DNA of 64,000 bases from an uncultured Pelagibacteraceae bacterium (GTDB lineage: Bacteria > Pseudomonadota > Alphaproteobacteria > Pelagibacterales > Pelagibacteraceae): assembly GCA_902623785.1 (NCBI GenBank), contig CACNVG010000001.1, positions 138,714-202,713 of the forward strand, written 5' to 3'. Below, in pieces: positions 1 to 9,171 of this stretch (the stretch's first letter is position 1; each line of letters opens with the position of its first letter). The position numbers and the translations under genes are program-made. The notes below the pieces were generated by a model, which was given only the letters and a program-made list of their open reading frames with translations, was not told where the DNA came from and did no database searches.

Positions 1-1703
1 AACATAAAACCGCTCTTTGCAGTAAAAAAACTATTATAAGTACTTCCACTCTTTTTCATAGGGTATGATAAGTCGTAAAATAGTGAGCCATAATTTTCAG
101 AACTTACATCATTTTTGTAATCTGAGGAATTTTTGCCTTCAGAGGTTACGTTTTTAAAAAGAATATTAAATTTTCTTAAAAAACCAGATGTGCTTACCTT
201 TACATCGGATGAATATTTTAGGTCGTTTATTAAGACTTTTTCAAAAATATTTGTCTCAAAATTCTTATAAAACCCATTTGAAACTAGATCAATATTTCCA
301 TATTCACCTGATGAGAAATTTTTTGAAAAATTAAAACTTGGAAAAAGAAACTCATATTTATCACTAGAATTGTCTTTGGTTAAATCTTCAAAAGCTTGTA
401 TTTTTGTTTCAAAATTTACGTCATCACTATTTCCTCTAAAAATTATAAAAGAGTCTAGTAAAGATTGATCGCTATTAATTTCAGAAGATATTTTATGAGA
501 TTTTAAATATGTATCATGAGAGGTGGTTTCAAGATTCACTTCTAGTTCACTTATCTCAAAGGAATCTAAATCTAAATTTGCAAGTGTATTAGAAAAAAAG
601 TGAGTTTTTGAACTTGATCCTTTTTTTTTAATGCTAAAATCAGATACGTGAGAAGAATTTTCGTTAACTTGCCTATATTCATTTTGGAATAAACCCTCAT
701 TTTCAGAGAAAATTCTTGGTGAAAATGTAAAATCTTTATTTTCAGAAATTACTTTATAATATGGTACTTTTACAGACATGCCTAAATTAGAAGACTCAAT
801 AATTTCAGGAATTAAAAAACCTGACTGTCTTTTAACAGTCGGATCGGGATGAAAAAATTTAGGAAAATAAAAAATTGGTTTTTCATAAATTTCTAACCAA
901 GCATTTTTATAGTTGATAATTTTTTTTTCTTTATTATGTTCTATTTCTTGAGCTTTTAGTTGCCACGGTGGACAATCATTGTTTTTCTTACATGTTGTAA
1001 ATACTCCTTTTTTAATCATTGTTTTATTTCCATCTCCTAAAACATAATTTCCTTTTAATCTTGGGTCATTTTGAGAATTTCCAAAAGTATTTTTAAAAAA
1101 ATCTATTTCAACTCCATCTCCTATAAATTTGTTTTTTGAGAAATCGATAATTGCATTAGTAAACCTATATTCATTTTTTTCCGCATCTATAATTTTTATT
1201 TTATTTGTTTTTAATAATTTTTCTTTAATAAGATATTTTAGTTCCTCTATTTTAAAAAAGTTTCCAAAATTATCATTTATCTCAGTCGGGCTTTTAATAT
1301 TTATTTCGCCGATATCCTTTTCAAAAATAACTTCTTGAGTTTTTAGAAAATATCTTTTTTCAAGGTTAATTACAACATTCCCAGAAGAAACTAACTTTTC
1401 TTGTTTCTTATCATAATTTAACTTATCACTATTTATTTTAATATTTCTAATTGAGTCTGTCACAGTTATATTTCCTGAAGCTTTTAAAATCTGTAACACT
1501 TTATCATAATCCATGTTATCGGCATTAATAACAATATCTTTTCCAGAAATTATTTTAACACCATTTTCTGCAATAACTTTTCTATCTTTGTCTAAAATTT
1601 CTATTGAATTTGCCTCGAATTTAAGATCCTCAGCAAATGCAAAAGTACAAATCAACAAATTTAAAAAAATATAAATTAGATAATTCTGAGGTTTATTTTT
1701 CAT
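1..1703 (-). CDS. lptD: LPS-assembly outer-membrane protein LptD, N-terminal part (gene cut by window edge)
   Basis: LptD is the outer-membrane barrel that, with LptE, inserts lipopolysaccharide into the outer leaflet. About 567 residues are visible. A signal peptide covers residues 1-24 (ending FAFA before E). An OstA/LptA-like N-terminal domain follows, and the family hallmark RQSGFLIPEI lies near residue 290. Two cysteines around residues 239-247 precede it. The ATG at 1703 overlaps the end of lptG by 11 bases, so it is the last visible gene of a lptF-lptG-lptD run. The C-terminal barrel lies beyond base 1. Because there is no stop in the window, the reading frame is easily missed. Confidence 0.9.
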   Translation of the reverse strand, partial: MKNKPQNYLIYIFLNLLICTFAFAEDLKFEANSIEILDKDRKVIAENGVKIISGKDIVINADNMDYDKVLQILKASGNITVTDSIRNIKINSDKLNYDKKQEKLVSSGNVVINLEKRYFLKTQEVIFEKDIGEINIKSPTEINDNFGNFFKIEELKYLIKEKLLKTNKIKIIDAEKNEYRFTNAIIDFSKNKFIGDGVEIDFFKNTFGNSQNDPRLKGNYVLGDGNKTMIKKGVFTTCKKNNDCPPWQLKAQEIEHNKEKKIINYKNAWLEIYEKPIFYFPKFFHPDPTVKRQSGFLIPEIIESSNLGMSVKVPYYKVISENKDFTFSPRIFSENEGLFQNEYRQVNENSSHVSDFSIKKKGSSSKTHFFSNTLANLDLDSFEISELEVNLETTSHDTYLKSHKISSEINSDQSLLDSFIIFRGNSDDVNFETKIQAFEDLTKDNSSDKYEFLFPSFNFSKNFSSGEYGNIDLVSNGFYKNFETNIFEKVLINDLKYSSDVKVSTSGFLRKFNILFKNVTSEGKNSSDYKNDVSSENYGSLFYDLSYPMKKSGSTYNSFFTAKSGFM

Positions 1704-2775
1704 TTATTCTCACAAGACTAATTAAGGATATCAAAGAAATCATTAACAATGGTATCCATATTGATATCATTACTGGTATTTGTTCATTTTTTCCAAGTTC
1801 CTCAAAAAAGAAACTTAAGTAATAAATTATGACAGAAATTAGGATACCAAAAATCAGATGAAAAATTTTTGATCTATTTTGCTTAATATTCATCATTATT
1901 GCTGACGCTAATATTGTCATTAGTGTCAAATAAACGGGGAAAGCTAGTATTTTTTGCAATGCCGAATTAACCTCTATTGAAGAATAATTTATATCTTCAT
2001 ATTTCTTTTTAAGTTTTCCTAATTCGAAAATTGATAACGATGTCAGGTTCGAAAATAATGAATTTATATCCTCAAAGTTTATATTAGTTATTAATTCATA
2101 ATCTTTAATTATTTGATTTGAAGAAATCTCATTATTTATAATTCCTTTTTTAATCTTCCAATTTTTTTTTTCTATTAATACTTCTTTGCTTGAAATATTT
2201 TGGAGAAAATTAAACTTTTCATCAAATTGTATTATATCTACATTTTTTAAATACTTATTGTCTAGTTTTTCCGCATTCACAATACTAGTTACTCCTCTAT
2301 TTTCGTCCTTAATCCAAATTCCGTTTTCAGTAATTACAGCGAGGTATTTATTATCTTTTGCGTAAGAGTTTTTAATATTTAAGTAAGAGTGTTTTAAATT
2401 AGACGATAAATTGTAAAAAATAGTAACTATTAACACACCAACTAAAAAACTTATCGTAGAAAGCAATGATATAATTTTAAGATTACTCAAACCAAAGTTT
2501 TTGAAAGCAACATTTTCATTTTGCTCGATTAATCTTATAAAAAAAAATTGTGTTGCAATCAAAAAAATAAATGGGAATATTTCAAAAATAATTGATGGAA
2601 TATTTAGAAATGTTAAAAATATCGGCAATGTTAAAGATACTTCAAGATCTTTGAAAAAATTAATCTCTTCAAATATATTTAGAATAAATGCTAACCCGAT
2701 AAAAATAAAAACTGCTTTTATGAAAGTTATCAAAAAGGTTTTTCCTAAATAATTTTGGTATACTTTAAAGATCAT
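1693..2775 (-). CDS. lptG: LPS export ABC transporter permease LptG
   Basis: This is one of the two inner-membrane permease subunits of the LptB2FG transporter that extracts LPS from the inner membrane. The 360-residue protein has the YjgP/YjgQ family layout: three hydrophobic segments in the first 125 residues, a periplasmic beta-jellyroll region, and three more membrane segments from about residue 270 to the end. The start overlaps the lptF stop by 4 bases (ATGA type), indicating translational coupling. It is called LptG rather than LptF from its second position and its placement directly before lptD; that assignment is by synteny. Confidence 0.88.
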   Translation of the reverse strand: MIFKVYQNYLGKTFLITFIKAVFIFIGLAFILNIFEEINFFKDLEVSLTLPIFLTFLNIPSIIFEIFPFIFLIATQFFFIRLIEQNENVAFKNFGLSNLKIISLLSTISFLVGVLIVTIFYNLSSNLKHSYLNIKNSYAKDNKYLAVITENGIWIKDENRGVTSIVNAEKLDNKYLKNVDIIQFDEKFNFLQNISSKEVLIEKKNWKIKKGIINNEISSNQIIKDYELITNINFEDINSLFSNLTSLSIFELGKLKKKYEDINYSSIEVNSALQKILAFPVYLTLMTILASAIMMNIKQNRSKIFHLIFGILISVIIYYLSFFFEELGKNEQIPVMISIWIPLLMISLISLISLVRINEK

Positions 2776-3917
2776 GATGTTTTAGAAATTGACTCCTTGC
2801 TATAAAAAAAATAAAGAAGAAAAAATAAAAATAAAGGCAATACTATTATCATTAAGTTTTGCGCTAAATCTATAGAAAAAAATTTTATAGATATTTCTGA
2901 TAAAGATAAAAATATAATACCTGAAGTGAAAATTTTTATTTTATATTTTGTATATCCAATAGAATTTTTAGATTTTACTAATAATAAACAAGCTATTACA
3001 GCGAGCAATGGAATATAAAAAGGTTTAAATACTCTACTAAAAAACTCTTGGGCTACATTGTTAAGCTGCTTTGTCGTGTTAGAGCATTGAAAGGTATATG
3101 AGCTACTGTCTTGTAAGATTACATTTGTTCTTTGATCCTCTGTGGCGAATAAACACTTAGTAAGAATTCTAAAATCAATTTCTTGTAGTTTAGGGAATTT
3201 AGTCGTTTTCGAACTATATTGAGATAAATTTATCTGAGTTTTATTAAAGTCAAAAACTGTGGTTTTACCTTTATTGATATTTAATATTTTTCCATCATTT
3301 AAAATTAAGATATTTTCGTCGTTGGCAATGGAAAAAAATCCATTTTTTGCATAAATAATTCTTGAGTCAGTCTTATTATATTCGTCTTTTATTATTATAT
3401 TTTCAAATTCACCATTTACATTTTTTTTATCAATATAGATAGTTAACTTTTCAACAGTATCCATAAACTTTTTTGGTTTCATGAGTGCAGGAAGAAATTC
3501 TATATTTGATTGTCTTATAAACGAGCGAGCCTTATCCTGAGTGAAAGGTACTATAAAAATATTCATTATCAGTTGTATCATTAAAAAAAATAATGAATAA
3601 TTTATAATAACATTTAAGAAAGATTTTTTTTTGATACCATTAGACCAAAATATAAGTATTTGGTTTTGTTCCTCGTATTTAACAAGTGTAAAAAATACAG
3701 AGAAAAAAAACATAAATGGTAGAAGTTTATTGAATATTTTTGGAAGACTTAAAAGGGTATAAAAAAAATATACTTTAAACCCATGACCATCTTCAGTTAC
3801 AAAACCTAGATAATTAACAGCTTGAATTACCCACACAATTAGTGCGACAGAACTACAGGATAATAAAAAAAATATTGTTGTTTCTAACAAAAAATTTTTA
3901 AAAATAATTTTTTTCAT
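2772..3917 (-). CDS. lptF: LPS export ABC transporter permease LptF
   Basis: This is the partner permease of LptG in the LptB2FG LPS extractor. The 381-residue protein has an N-terminal membrane helix (about residues 12-37), two more before residue 125, a periplasmic domain, and C-terminal helices at about residues 285-375. Two cysteines sit in the periplasmic part. It is first in the lptF-lptG-lptD run and divergent from pepA, with 56 bases between the two starts that must hold both promoters. The F versus G assignment rests on gene order. Confidence 0.87.
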   Translation of the reverse strand: MKKIIFKNFLLETTIFFLLSCSSVALIVWVIQAVNYLGFVTEDGHGFKVYFFYTLLSLPKIFNKLLPFMFFFSVFFTLVKYEEQNQILIFWSNGIKKKSFLNVIINYSLFFLMIQLIMNIFIVPFTQDKARSFIRQSNIEFLPALMKPKKFMDTVEKLTIYIDKKNVNGEFENIIIKDEYNKTDSRIIYAKNGFFSIANDENILILNDGKILNINKGKTTVFDFNKTQINLSQYSSKTTKFPKLQEIDFRILTKCLFATEDQRTNVILQDSSSYTFQCSNTTKQLNNVAQEFFSRVFKPFYIPLLAVIACLLLVKSKNSIGYTKYKIKIFTSGIIFLSLSEISIKFFSIDLAQNLMIIVLPLFLFFLLYFFYSKESISKTS

Positions 3918-3973
3918 TGAAATTTTATAAAATAAACATATACACGTTTTAGTAGAAAATTGAACATAAAATT

Positions 3974-5434
3974 ATGCAATTAAAAGAAAATTATTTATCA
4001 CAAGGAAAATTAAGCAGGATAAAAGGCTGCATAGCATTTTTTACAAATGAAAAATTTGATTTTGGACATTTTAAAAAATTTTTTCCATTAAGTGACATTC
4101 AAATAATTAAAGATATCTTAAAAAATAAGAAAATTAAAAAAGACCATTATTCGTTTAATCTAAATTCAACACAAAAAATTATAATGATTTCATTAAAAAA
4201 AGGGTCTTCTTCTAATGAGATTGAAAAATCAGGTGGAATCTTTTTTGATTATTTAATTAAAGAAGATATTTCTGAAGTGCATATAGTCTCAGAAACAATT
4301 TTAATAAATCAAAAAATTGATAAAATATACGAGTTTATTCATGGTATGAAATTAAAATCATATTCTTTTGACAAGTATAAATCAAAAAAAGGCATTAAAT
4401 TACTTAAAATGAATATTCTTATGGTAAAAAAAATTAATAAAGAAATAAAAAAAAGATTTAATGCTTTAGAACAAGGAGTGAATTACACAAAAGATTTGGT
4501 ATCTGAACCAGGAAATATTTTACATCCAGATGAATATGCAAAAAGACTACTTAAATTAAAAAAGATTGGATTAAAGGTTACAGTTTATGATGAAAAAAAA
4601 TTAAAAAAACTTGGTTGCAATGCTTTAGTGGGCGTTGGTCAGGGAAGTGTGAGAGGATCTTATTTAGTTACTTTAGAATGGAATGGAAAAAAATCTAGTT
4701 CAAAACCATTAGCTTTTGTTGGTAAAGGTGTCTGTTTTGATACAGGAGGAATATCTTTAAAACCAGCTAGGTTTATGGAAGATATGACTTATGACATGGC
4801 AGGATCAGCTGTCGTTGTTGGTCTAATGAAAAATTTAGCACTAAGAAAAGCTAAAGTAAAAGCGGTTGGTGTTGTTGGATTGGTTGAAAATATGCCAGGT
4901 GGCAATGCGCAGAGACCGGGTGATATTGTAAAGTCCTATAGTGGAAAAACAATAGAGATTTTAAACACTGATGCTGAGGGAAGACTAGTACTAGCAGATG
5001 CAATAACTTTTACTGAAAAAAAATTTAAACCTAATTTAATAGTTGATTTAGCAACCTTAACTGGTGCAATAGTTGTAGCACTTGGATCTGAGTATGCTGG
5101 ACTTTTTTCGAATGACGATAAGTTGTCAAAACAAATCCATCAAGCAGGTGAAAAAGTAGGAGAGAAGGCATGGCGATTACCTTTACACGAAAATTATAAC
5201 AAACTAATGAATTCAAAAAATGCAGATATGCAAAATATAAACTATGTTGGTGGAGCAGGATCTACAACTGCCGCTGAATTTTTACAAAGGTTTATACTTA
5301 ATAATACTCCTTGGGCTCACCTTGATATTGCAGGCATGGCATTTTCAAAATATGCGGGAGCTTTAAATTCTGGAGGAGCTACAGGCTATGGCGTTAGACT
5401 TTTAAATAAATTTATAGAAGACAACTATGAGTGA
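3974..5434 (+). CDS. pepA: Leucyl aminopeptidase, M17 family
   Basis: This is a cytosolic M17 metallo-aminopeptidase releasing N-terminal residues from peptides, and a possible DNA-binding regulator as in E. coli PepA. The 486 residues match the family length. The catalytic domain shows GKGVCFDTGG with the metal-binding lysine and aspartate near residue 250, DMTYDMAGSA shortly after, and the signature NTDAEGRL near residue 330. The N-terminal domain is more divergent. It overlaps ndk by 8 bases and is divergent from lptF, the same pepA/lptFG arrangement seen in many Proteobacteria. Confidence 0.93.
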   Translation: MQLKENYLSQGKLSRIKGCIAFFTNEKFDFGHFKKFFPLSDIQIIKDILKNKKIKKDHYSFNLNSTQKIIMISLKKGSSSNEIEKSGGIFFDYLIKEDISEVHIVSETILINQKIDKIYEFIHGMKLKSYSFDKYKSKKGIKLLKMNILMVKKINKEIKKRFNALEQGVNYTKDLVSEPGNILHPDEYAKRLLKLKKIGLKVTVYDEKKLKKLGCNALVGVGQGSVRGSYLVTLEWNGKKSSSKPLAFVGKGVCFDTGGISLKPARFMEDMTYDMAGSAVVVGLMKNLALRKAKVKAVGVVGLVENMPGGNAQRPGDIVKSYSGKTIEILNTDAEGRLVLADAITFTEKKFKPNLIVDLATLTGAIVVALGSEYAGLFSNDDKLSKQIHQAGEKVGEKAWRLPLHENYNKLMNSKNADMQNINYVGGAGSTTAAEFLQRFILNNTPWAHLDIAGMAFSKYAGALNSGGATGYGVRLLNKFIEDNYE

Positions 5435-5837
5435 TACAGAACAAACATTATCAATTATCAAACCAGATGCTGTAGAGAGAAATTTAGAAGAACCAATTAA
5501 AGAACTATTTATAAAAAATAGTTTTAAAATAGTTAAGCAAAAAAAAGTTCAATTAGATAAAAAAGATGCTGAGCTATTTTATAAAGTTCATGAAACTAAA
5601 CCATTTTATAACGAACTTTGTACTTATTTATCCTCAGGACCCATTTTAGTGATGATACTAGAAAAGACTAATGCTGTATCAGAAAACAGAAGATTAATGG
5701 GTTCGACAGATCCTAAAAAAGCTGAGGAGGGAACAATTAGAAAAAAATATGGACTATCAATTGATAAAAATTCTGTGCATGGTTCAGATAGTCAAGAAAA
5801 TGCCCAAACTGAAATAAATTTTTTTTTTAAAAATTAG
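5427..5837 (+). CDS. ndk: Nucleoside diphosphate kinase
   Basis: This enzyme transfers the gamma phosphate of ATP to nucleoside diphosphates through a phosphohistidine. The 136-residue length is typical. The start TLSIIKPDAVERN and the active-site motif NSVHGSDS (His near residue 118) are diagnostic. Its start lies inside the end of pepA (8-base overlap), implying co-transcription. The 3' end overlaps the convergent purN by 11 bases, with a run of T then A at the junction that could fold into a weak AT hairpin. Confidence 0.95.
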   Translation: MSDTEQTLSIIKPDAVERNLEEPIKELFIKNSFKIVKQKKVQLDKKDAELFYKVHETKPFYNELCTYLSSGPILVMILEKTNAVSENRRLMGSTDPKKAEEGTIRKKYGLSIDKNSVHGSDSQENAQTEINFFFKN

Positions 5838-6399
5838 AAATTACTTTTTCTATAGCTTTAGAATAAGCTTCATGTTCTAGTTTTAAAACCTTTCTCTCCA
5901 GAGTTTTTATTGTATCTTTTTTTTTGATTTTTAATTTTTTTTTTAAAATAATTTTTCCATCATCCACTTTTTTTGATACAAAATGTACGCTGCAACCAGT
6001 ATATTTTTCTTTTGCTTTTAAAACTCTTTGGTGGGTGTTAAGCCCTTTAAATTTCGGCAATAGTGATGGATGAATATTGATTATTTTTTTTTTAAATCTA
6101 TTTAAGAAATATGGATTGAGTATTTTCATAAAACCTGCCAAGCATATAAGCATTACTCTCTTTTTTTTTAAAATCTTAAAAATTTTATTTACGATAAGTT
6201 TTGAATCAAAATTTTCGAAAATTAAAGATGGTATTTTATTGTTTTTAGCGTGACGCAAACCTTTAGCATCTTTATTATTTGAAATAACTAACGCTACCTT
6301 AAAGTTAAATTTTTTCTTTTTTGAATTAATGATTAAAGCTTTTAGATTTGAGCCTCTACCAGAGATAAAAACAGCAATATTTACTTTATTTTTACTCAA
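5827..6399 (-). CDS. purN: Phosphoribosylglycinamide formyltransferase
   Basis: This catalyses the third step of de novo purine synthesis, formyl transfer from 10-formyl-THF to GAR. The 190 residues contain the phosphate-binding SGRGSN (residues 13-18), the catalytic HPSLLP (His110) and an aspartate pair at 146-147. It follows purM with one base between them, so the two form a purM-purN operon on the minus strand. Its tail is Lys-rich, as is common for proteins in this window. Confidence 0.94.
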   Translation of the reverse strand: MSKNKVNIAVFISGRGSNLKALIINSKKKKFNFKVALVISNNKDAKGLRHAKNNKIPSLIFENFDSKLIVNKIFKILKKKRVMLICLAGFMKILNPYFLNRFKKKIINIHPSLLPKFKGLNTHQRVLKAKEKYTGCSVHFVSKKVDDGKIILKKKLKIKKKDTIKTLERKVLKLEHEAYSKAIEKVISNF

Positions 6400-6400
6400 T

Positions 6401-7426
6401 TTACCAAGAAACTTTGCCCTTATAATGGACTTTAATTTTTTTTTTTATAATTCTCCCAATTATATATGGTTTATAAGTATTGGAAAAAATTTTCTTAACT
6501 TCATTTATTTTATTTTTATTCAAAATTAAACAAAAACCGACCCCACAGTTAAAAGTTCTTAACATTTCTTTATCGCTTACTCCCATAAGCTTTAACCATT
6601 TAAATATTTTAAGGGTTTTTAAATATGTTAAATTAATTTCTGCACACAAATTATTTGGTATTACTCTTTCTATATTTTCAGCAATTCCCCCTCCAGTTAT
6701 ATTAACACAACCATTAATCAAGTTTTTATCAAACATTTTAGAAAGTTCTTTGACATAAATCTTTGTTGGTCTTAAAAGTTCTTTTTTTAAAAAACTATTT
6801 TTTTTAATATTAATTTTTTTTTTCTTTAAAATATTTCTCACTAATGAATATCCATTTGAATGAATGCCATTAGATGGTATAGCTAAGATATAGTCATTCC
6901 TCTTAATTTTATTTTTACCTATAATTTTATTTTTATCTACCACACCCAAAGAAAAACCCGCCAGGTCAAACTTATCTTTAGAGTATGTTCCTGGCATTTC
7001 AGCTGTTTCACCACCAACTAATTGACAATTACTTTGATCACACCCTTTTTTAATACCTTTTATTATTTTTTTTAGTTTTGAAAGATTTATTTTATCAATT
7101 GAAATATAATCTAAAAAAATTAATGGCTTTGCACCTTGTACTAAGATATCGTTTACACACATAGCAACAAGATCAATTCCAATTGTATCAAATTTTTTTA
7201 AAGTGTTTGCTATCTCTAATTTTGTACCAACACCATCCGTGCTTGCAACTAACAAGGGATTAACAAACTTTTTAGGGATTGCAGTTATTGATCCAAAACC
7301 CCCAATATTTTTAAATTTGTTCTTTGAATTTCCTTTTTTTGTTAAGTTTGATATAAATTTGATAAACTTATTTGATGCATTTATGTTTACTCCGCTTTTT
7401 TGGTATGTAAATTTATCTTTTTTCAT
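6401..7426 (-). CDS. purM: Phosphoribosylformylglycinamidine cyclo-ligase (AIR synthetase)
   Basis: This performs the fifth step of purine synthesis, ATP-dependent ring closure of FGAM to AIR. The 341 residues align end to end with PurM: the N-terminal YQKSGVNINASN, the STDGVGTK loop near residue 63, GIDLVAMCVND, and GGETAEMPGTYS near residue 140. The start is firm because homologues begin at the same place. It leaves only 8 bases to the divergent DUF2066 start at 7435. Confidence 0.95.
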   Translation of the reverse strand: MKKDKFTYQKSGVNINASNKFIKFISNLTKKGNSKNKFKNIGGFGSITAIPKKFVNPLLVASTDGVGTKLEIANTLKKFDTIGIDLVAMCVNDILVQGAKPLIFLDYISIDKINLSKLKKIIKGIKKGCDQSNCQLVGGETAEMPGTYSKDKFDLAGFSLGVVDKNKIIGKNKIKRNDYILAIPSNGIHSNGYSLVRNILKKKKINIKKNSFLKKELLRPTKIYVKELSKMFDKNLINGCVNITGGGIAENIERVIPNNLCAEINLTYLKTLKIFKWLKLMGVSDKEMLRTFNCGVGFCLILNKNKINEVKKIFSNTYKPYIIGRIIKKKIKVHYKGKVSW

Positions 7427-7434
7427 TATTTAAA

Positions 7435-8511
7435 ATGTATTTTAAAAACTTATTTCCGAGAAAGTTATCTTATCCAGTTTTAGTTTTATTTATACTACTT
7501 TTTGTAATTTTCTACCCATCTTTATCAATCAGTAAAATTTTTAAAATTCAAGATATTCAGATTGAAGAACCATTTAATTTAGATTTTGATAAAGAAAAAG
7601 TAATTAATAAAGCATTTGTCATAGCCTTTGATGAATTAGTCTCAAGTTTAATTACGTCAAAAGATCAAAATAAGATTAAAAATACCAGCCTTCAGGATAT
7701 TAAGTATCTCATTGATTCATTCACAATAAATAATGAACAATTTCAAAATAAGAACTATTTAGTAAATCTTGATGTTAACTTTAACAAACCAAATATCCTA
7801 AATTTTTTTGAAAAAAAAAATATTTTTCCATCAATTTTCAAAAAAAAAAACTTTTTAACAATTTTGATTTTAATAGACAATGACGAAAACAAAGTTCTTC
7901 TTTTTGAAAAAAATCCTTTTTATAGAAATTGGAATCAATCTGAAGATCAAAGTTCACAAATTAACTTTGTTTTACATGAAGATGACTTGTTTGATTTAAA
8001 AATGATAAATGAAAATAAAGACGACATAGAAAATTTTAAGTTTGATGAAATTATTAAAAAATATGACTTAAAAGATTATATTGTTTCAATTTATTTTAAA
8101 AACAAAAATAAAATTAATGTTTTATCAAAAATATTTTTTAATAACCAAATGAAAATTTTTAATTTATCATATAATGAAATTAGTAATTTAGAGGATCAAA
8201 AAGTGAATCTAATTATAAGAGAAAATAAAATTTTATTTGAGGATGTATGGAAAAAAGCAAATCAAATCAATACATCTATAAAACTTCCGATAAATTTAAT
8301 AATAAATTCAAAAGAAACAAACAAAATTTTAGAACTTGAAAAATATTTAAATGAAATTGACCTTGTTTCGAATTTTTTTGTAACAAACTTTAACAATCAA
8401 GAGACAACTTACAAGATTATTTTTAATGGTAGACCAGATCAATTTTTAGCTTTAATGGAAGAAAATCAATTTTATTTAAATATCGATGAAAAAATATGGA
8501 AAGTAAAATAA
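7435..8511 (+). CDS. DUF2066-like exported protein of unknown function
   Basis: The 358-residue protein begins with a basic stretch and a hydrophobic segment (about residues 14-32) that looks like a signal peptide or anchor. No catalytic motif is visible. Assignment to DUF2066 rests mainly on position: in many Proteobacteria a DUF2066 protein lies between divergent purM/purN and an Hda-type ATPase, exactly as here. The sequence is Asn/Lys/Phe-rich and weakly conserved by eye. The next gene starts inside its last codons (16-base overlap), so the two are probably translated together. Confidence 0.6.
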   Translation: MYFKNLFPRKLSYPVLVLFILLFVIFYPSLSISKIFKIQDIQIEEPFNLDFDKEKVINKAFVIAFDELVSSLITSKDQNKIKNTSLQDIKYLIDSFTINNEQFQNKNYLVNLDVNFNKPNILNFFEKKNIFPSIFKKKNFLTILILIDNDENKVLLFEKNPFYRNWNQSEDQSSQINFVLHEDDLFDLKMINENKDDIENFKFDEIIKKYDLKDYIVSIYFKNKNKINVLSKIFFNNQMKIFNLSYNEISNLEDQKVNLIIRENKILFEDVWKKANQINTSIKLPINLIINSKETNKILELEKYLNEIDLVSNFFVTNFNNQETTYKIIFNGRPDQFLALMEENQFYLNIDEKIWKVK

Positions 8512-9170
8512 AAGATCTAAGACAGCAAATTTTTAAATTTAAAAATAATAATGACTTTAATAAAAGTGATTTTTTTGTAAGTCAAAGTAATTTTTTTGCG
8601 TACAATTTGTTGAATAGTTGGCCTAAATGGGAAAAAAAGTTTATCAATGTTTTTGGAGAAAAAAAGTCCGGAAAAAGTCATTTGACTAATATCTTTTTAG
8701 AGGACAAAGGTGGAATTAAAATTTTATGCAAAAATCTTGATTTACACTTTCTAGATAATTTAAAGAATTATGAAAATATTGTTTTAGAGGATTTTGAGCC
8801 AAACTGCGATGAAAAACTAGTTTATTCTTTGTTAGATCTGGTCGAGAAAAATAATAAATATTTAATATTAACATCATCTAAAGCCGTAAATACAATGAAT
8901 TTTAATTTAAATGACTTAAAGTCGAGATTAAAAAACTGTTTAGTAGCTGAAATGACTAACCCAGATGATGATTTAGTATATGCCTTATTAATAAAAAATC
9001 TATCTGATAATCAACTGGTTTTAGATAATAAAATAATTAATTTTATAATTCAAAGAATACCAAGATCATATGGTAAAATATCAGATTTTATATGTACAAT
9101 TGATGAAATTAGTTTAAAAAAAAAAAAACCTATAAATTTGAAAATAATAAAAGAATTATTAAGGACTTAA
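8496..9170 (+). CDS. hdaA: Hda/DnaA-like AAA+ ATPase (DnaA regulatory inactivator family)
   Basis: Hda, with the DNA clamp, promotes hydrolysis of DnaA-bound ATP to prevent re-initiation of replication. The 224 residues match the family length. A Walker A motif GEKKSGKS is at residues 54-61, preceded by the family-typical Asn/Trp-Pro stretch (LLNSWPKW). A short QQIFKF near residue 10 occupies the place of the clamp-binding QLxLPL motif, but is a poor match. The sensor/Walker B region is degenerate. Synteny with purM/DUF2066 supports the call; the function is inferred. Confidence 0.7.
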   Translation: MESKIKDLRQQIFKFKNNNDFNKSDFFVSQSNFFAYNLLNSWPKWEKKFINVFGEKKSGKSHLTNIFLEDKGGIKILCKNLDLHFLDNLKNYENIVLEDFEPNCDEKLVYSLLDLVEKNNKYLILTSSKAVNTMNFNLNDLKSRLKNCLVAEMTNPDDDLVYALLIKNLSDNQLVLDNKIINFIIQRIPRSYGKISDFICTIDEISLKKKKPINLKIIKELLRT

Positions 9171-9171
9171 A

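Noticed and set aside
1129-1338. Plus-strand hydrophobic ORF across lptD
   Set aside because: It is antisense to the clearly coding lptD sequence.
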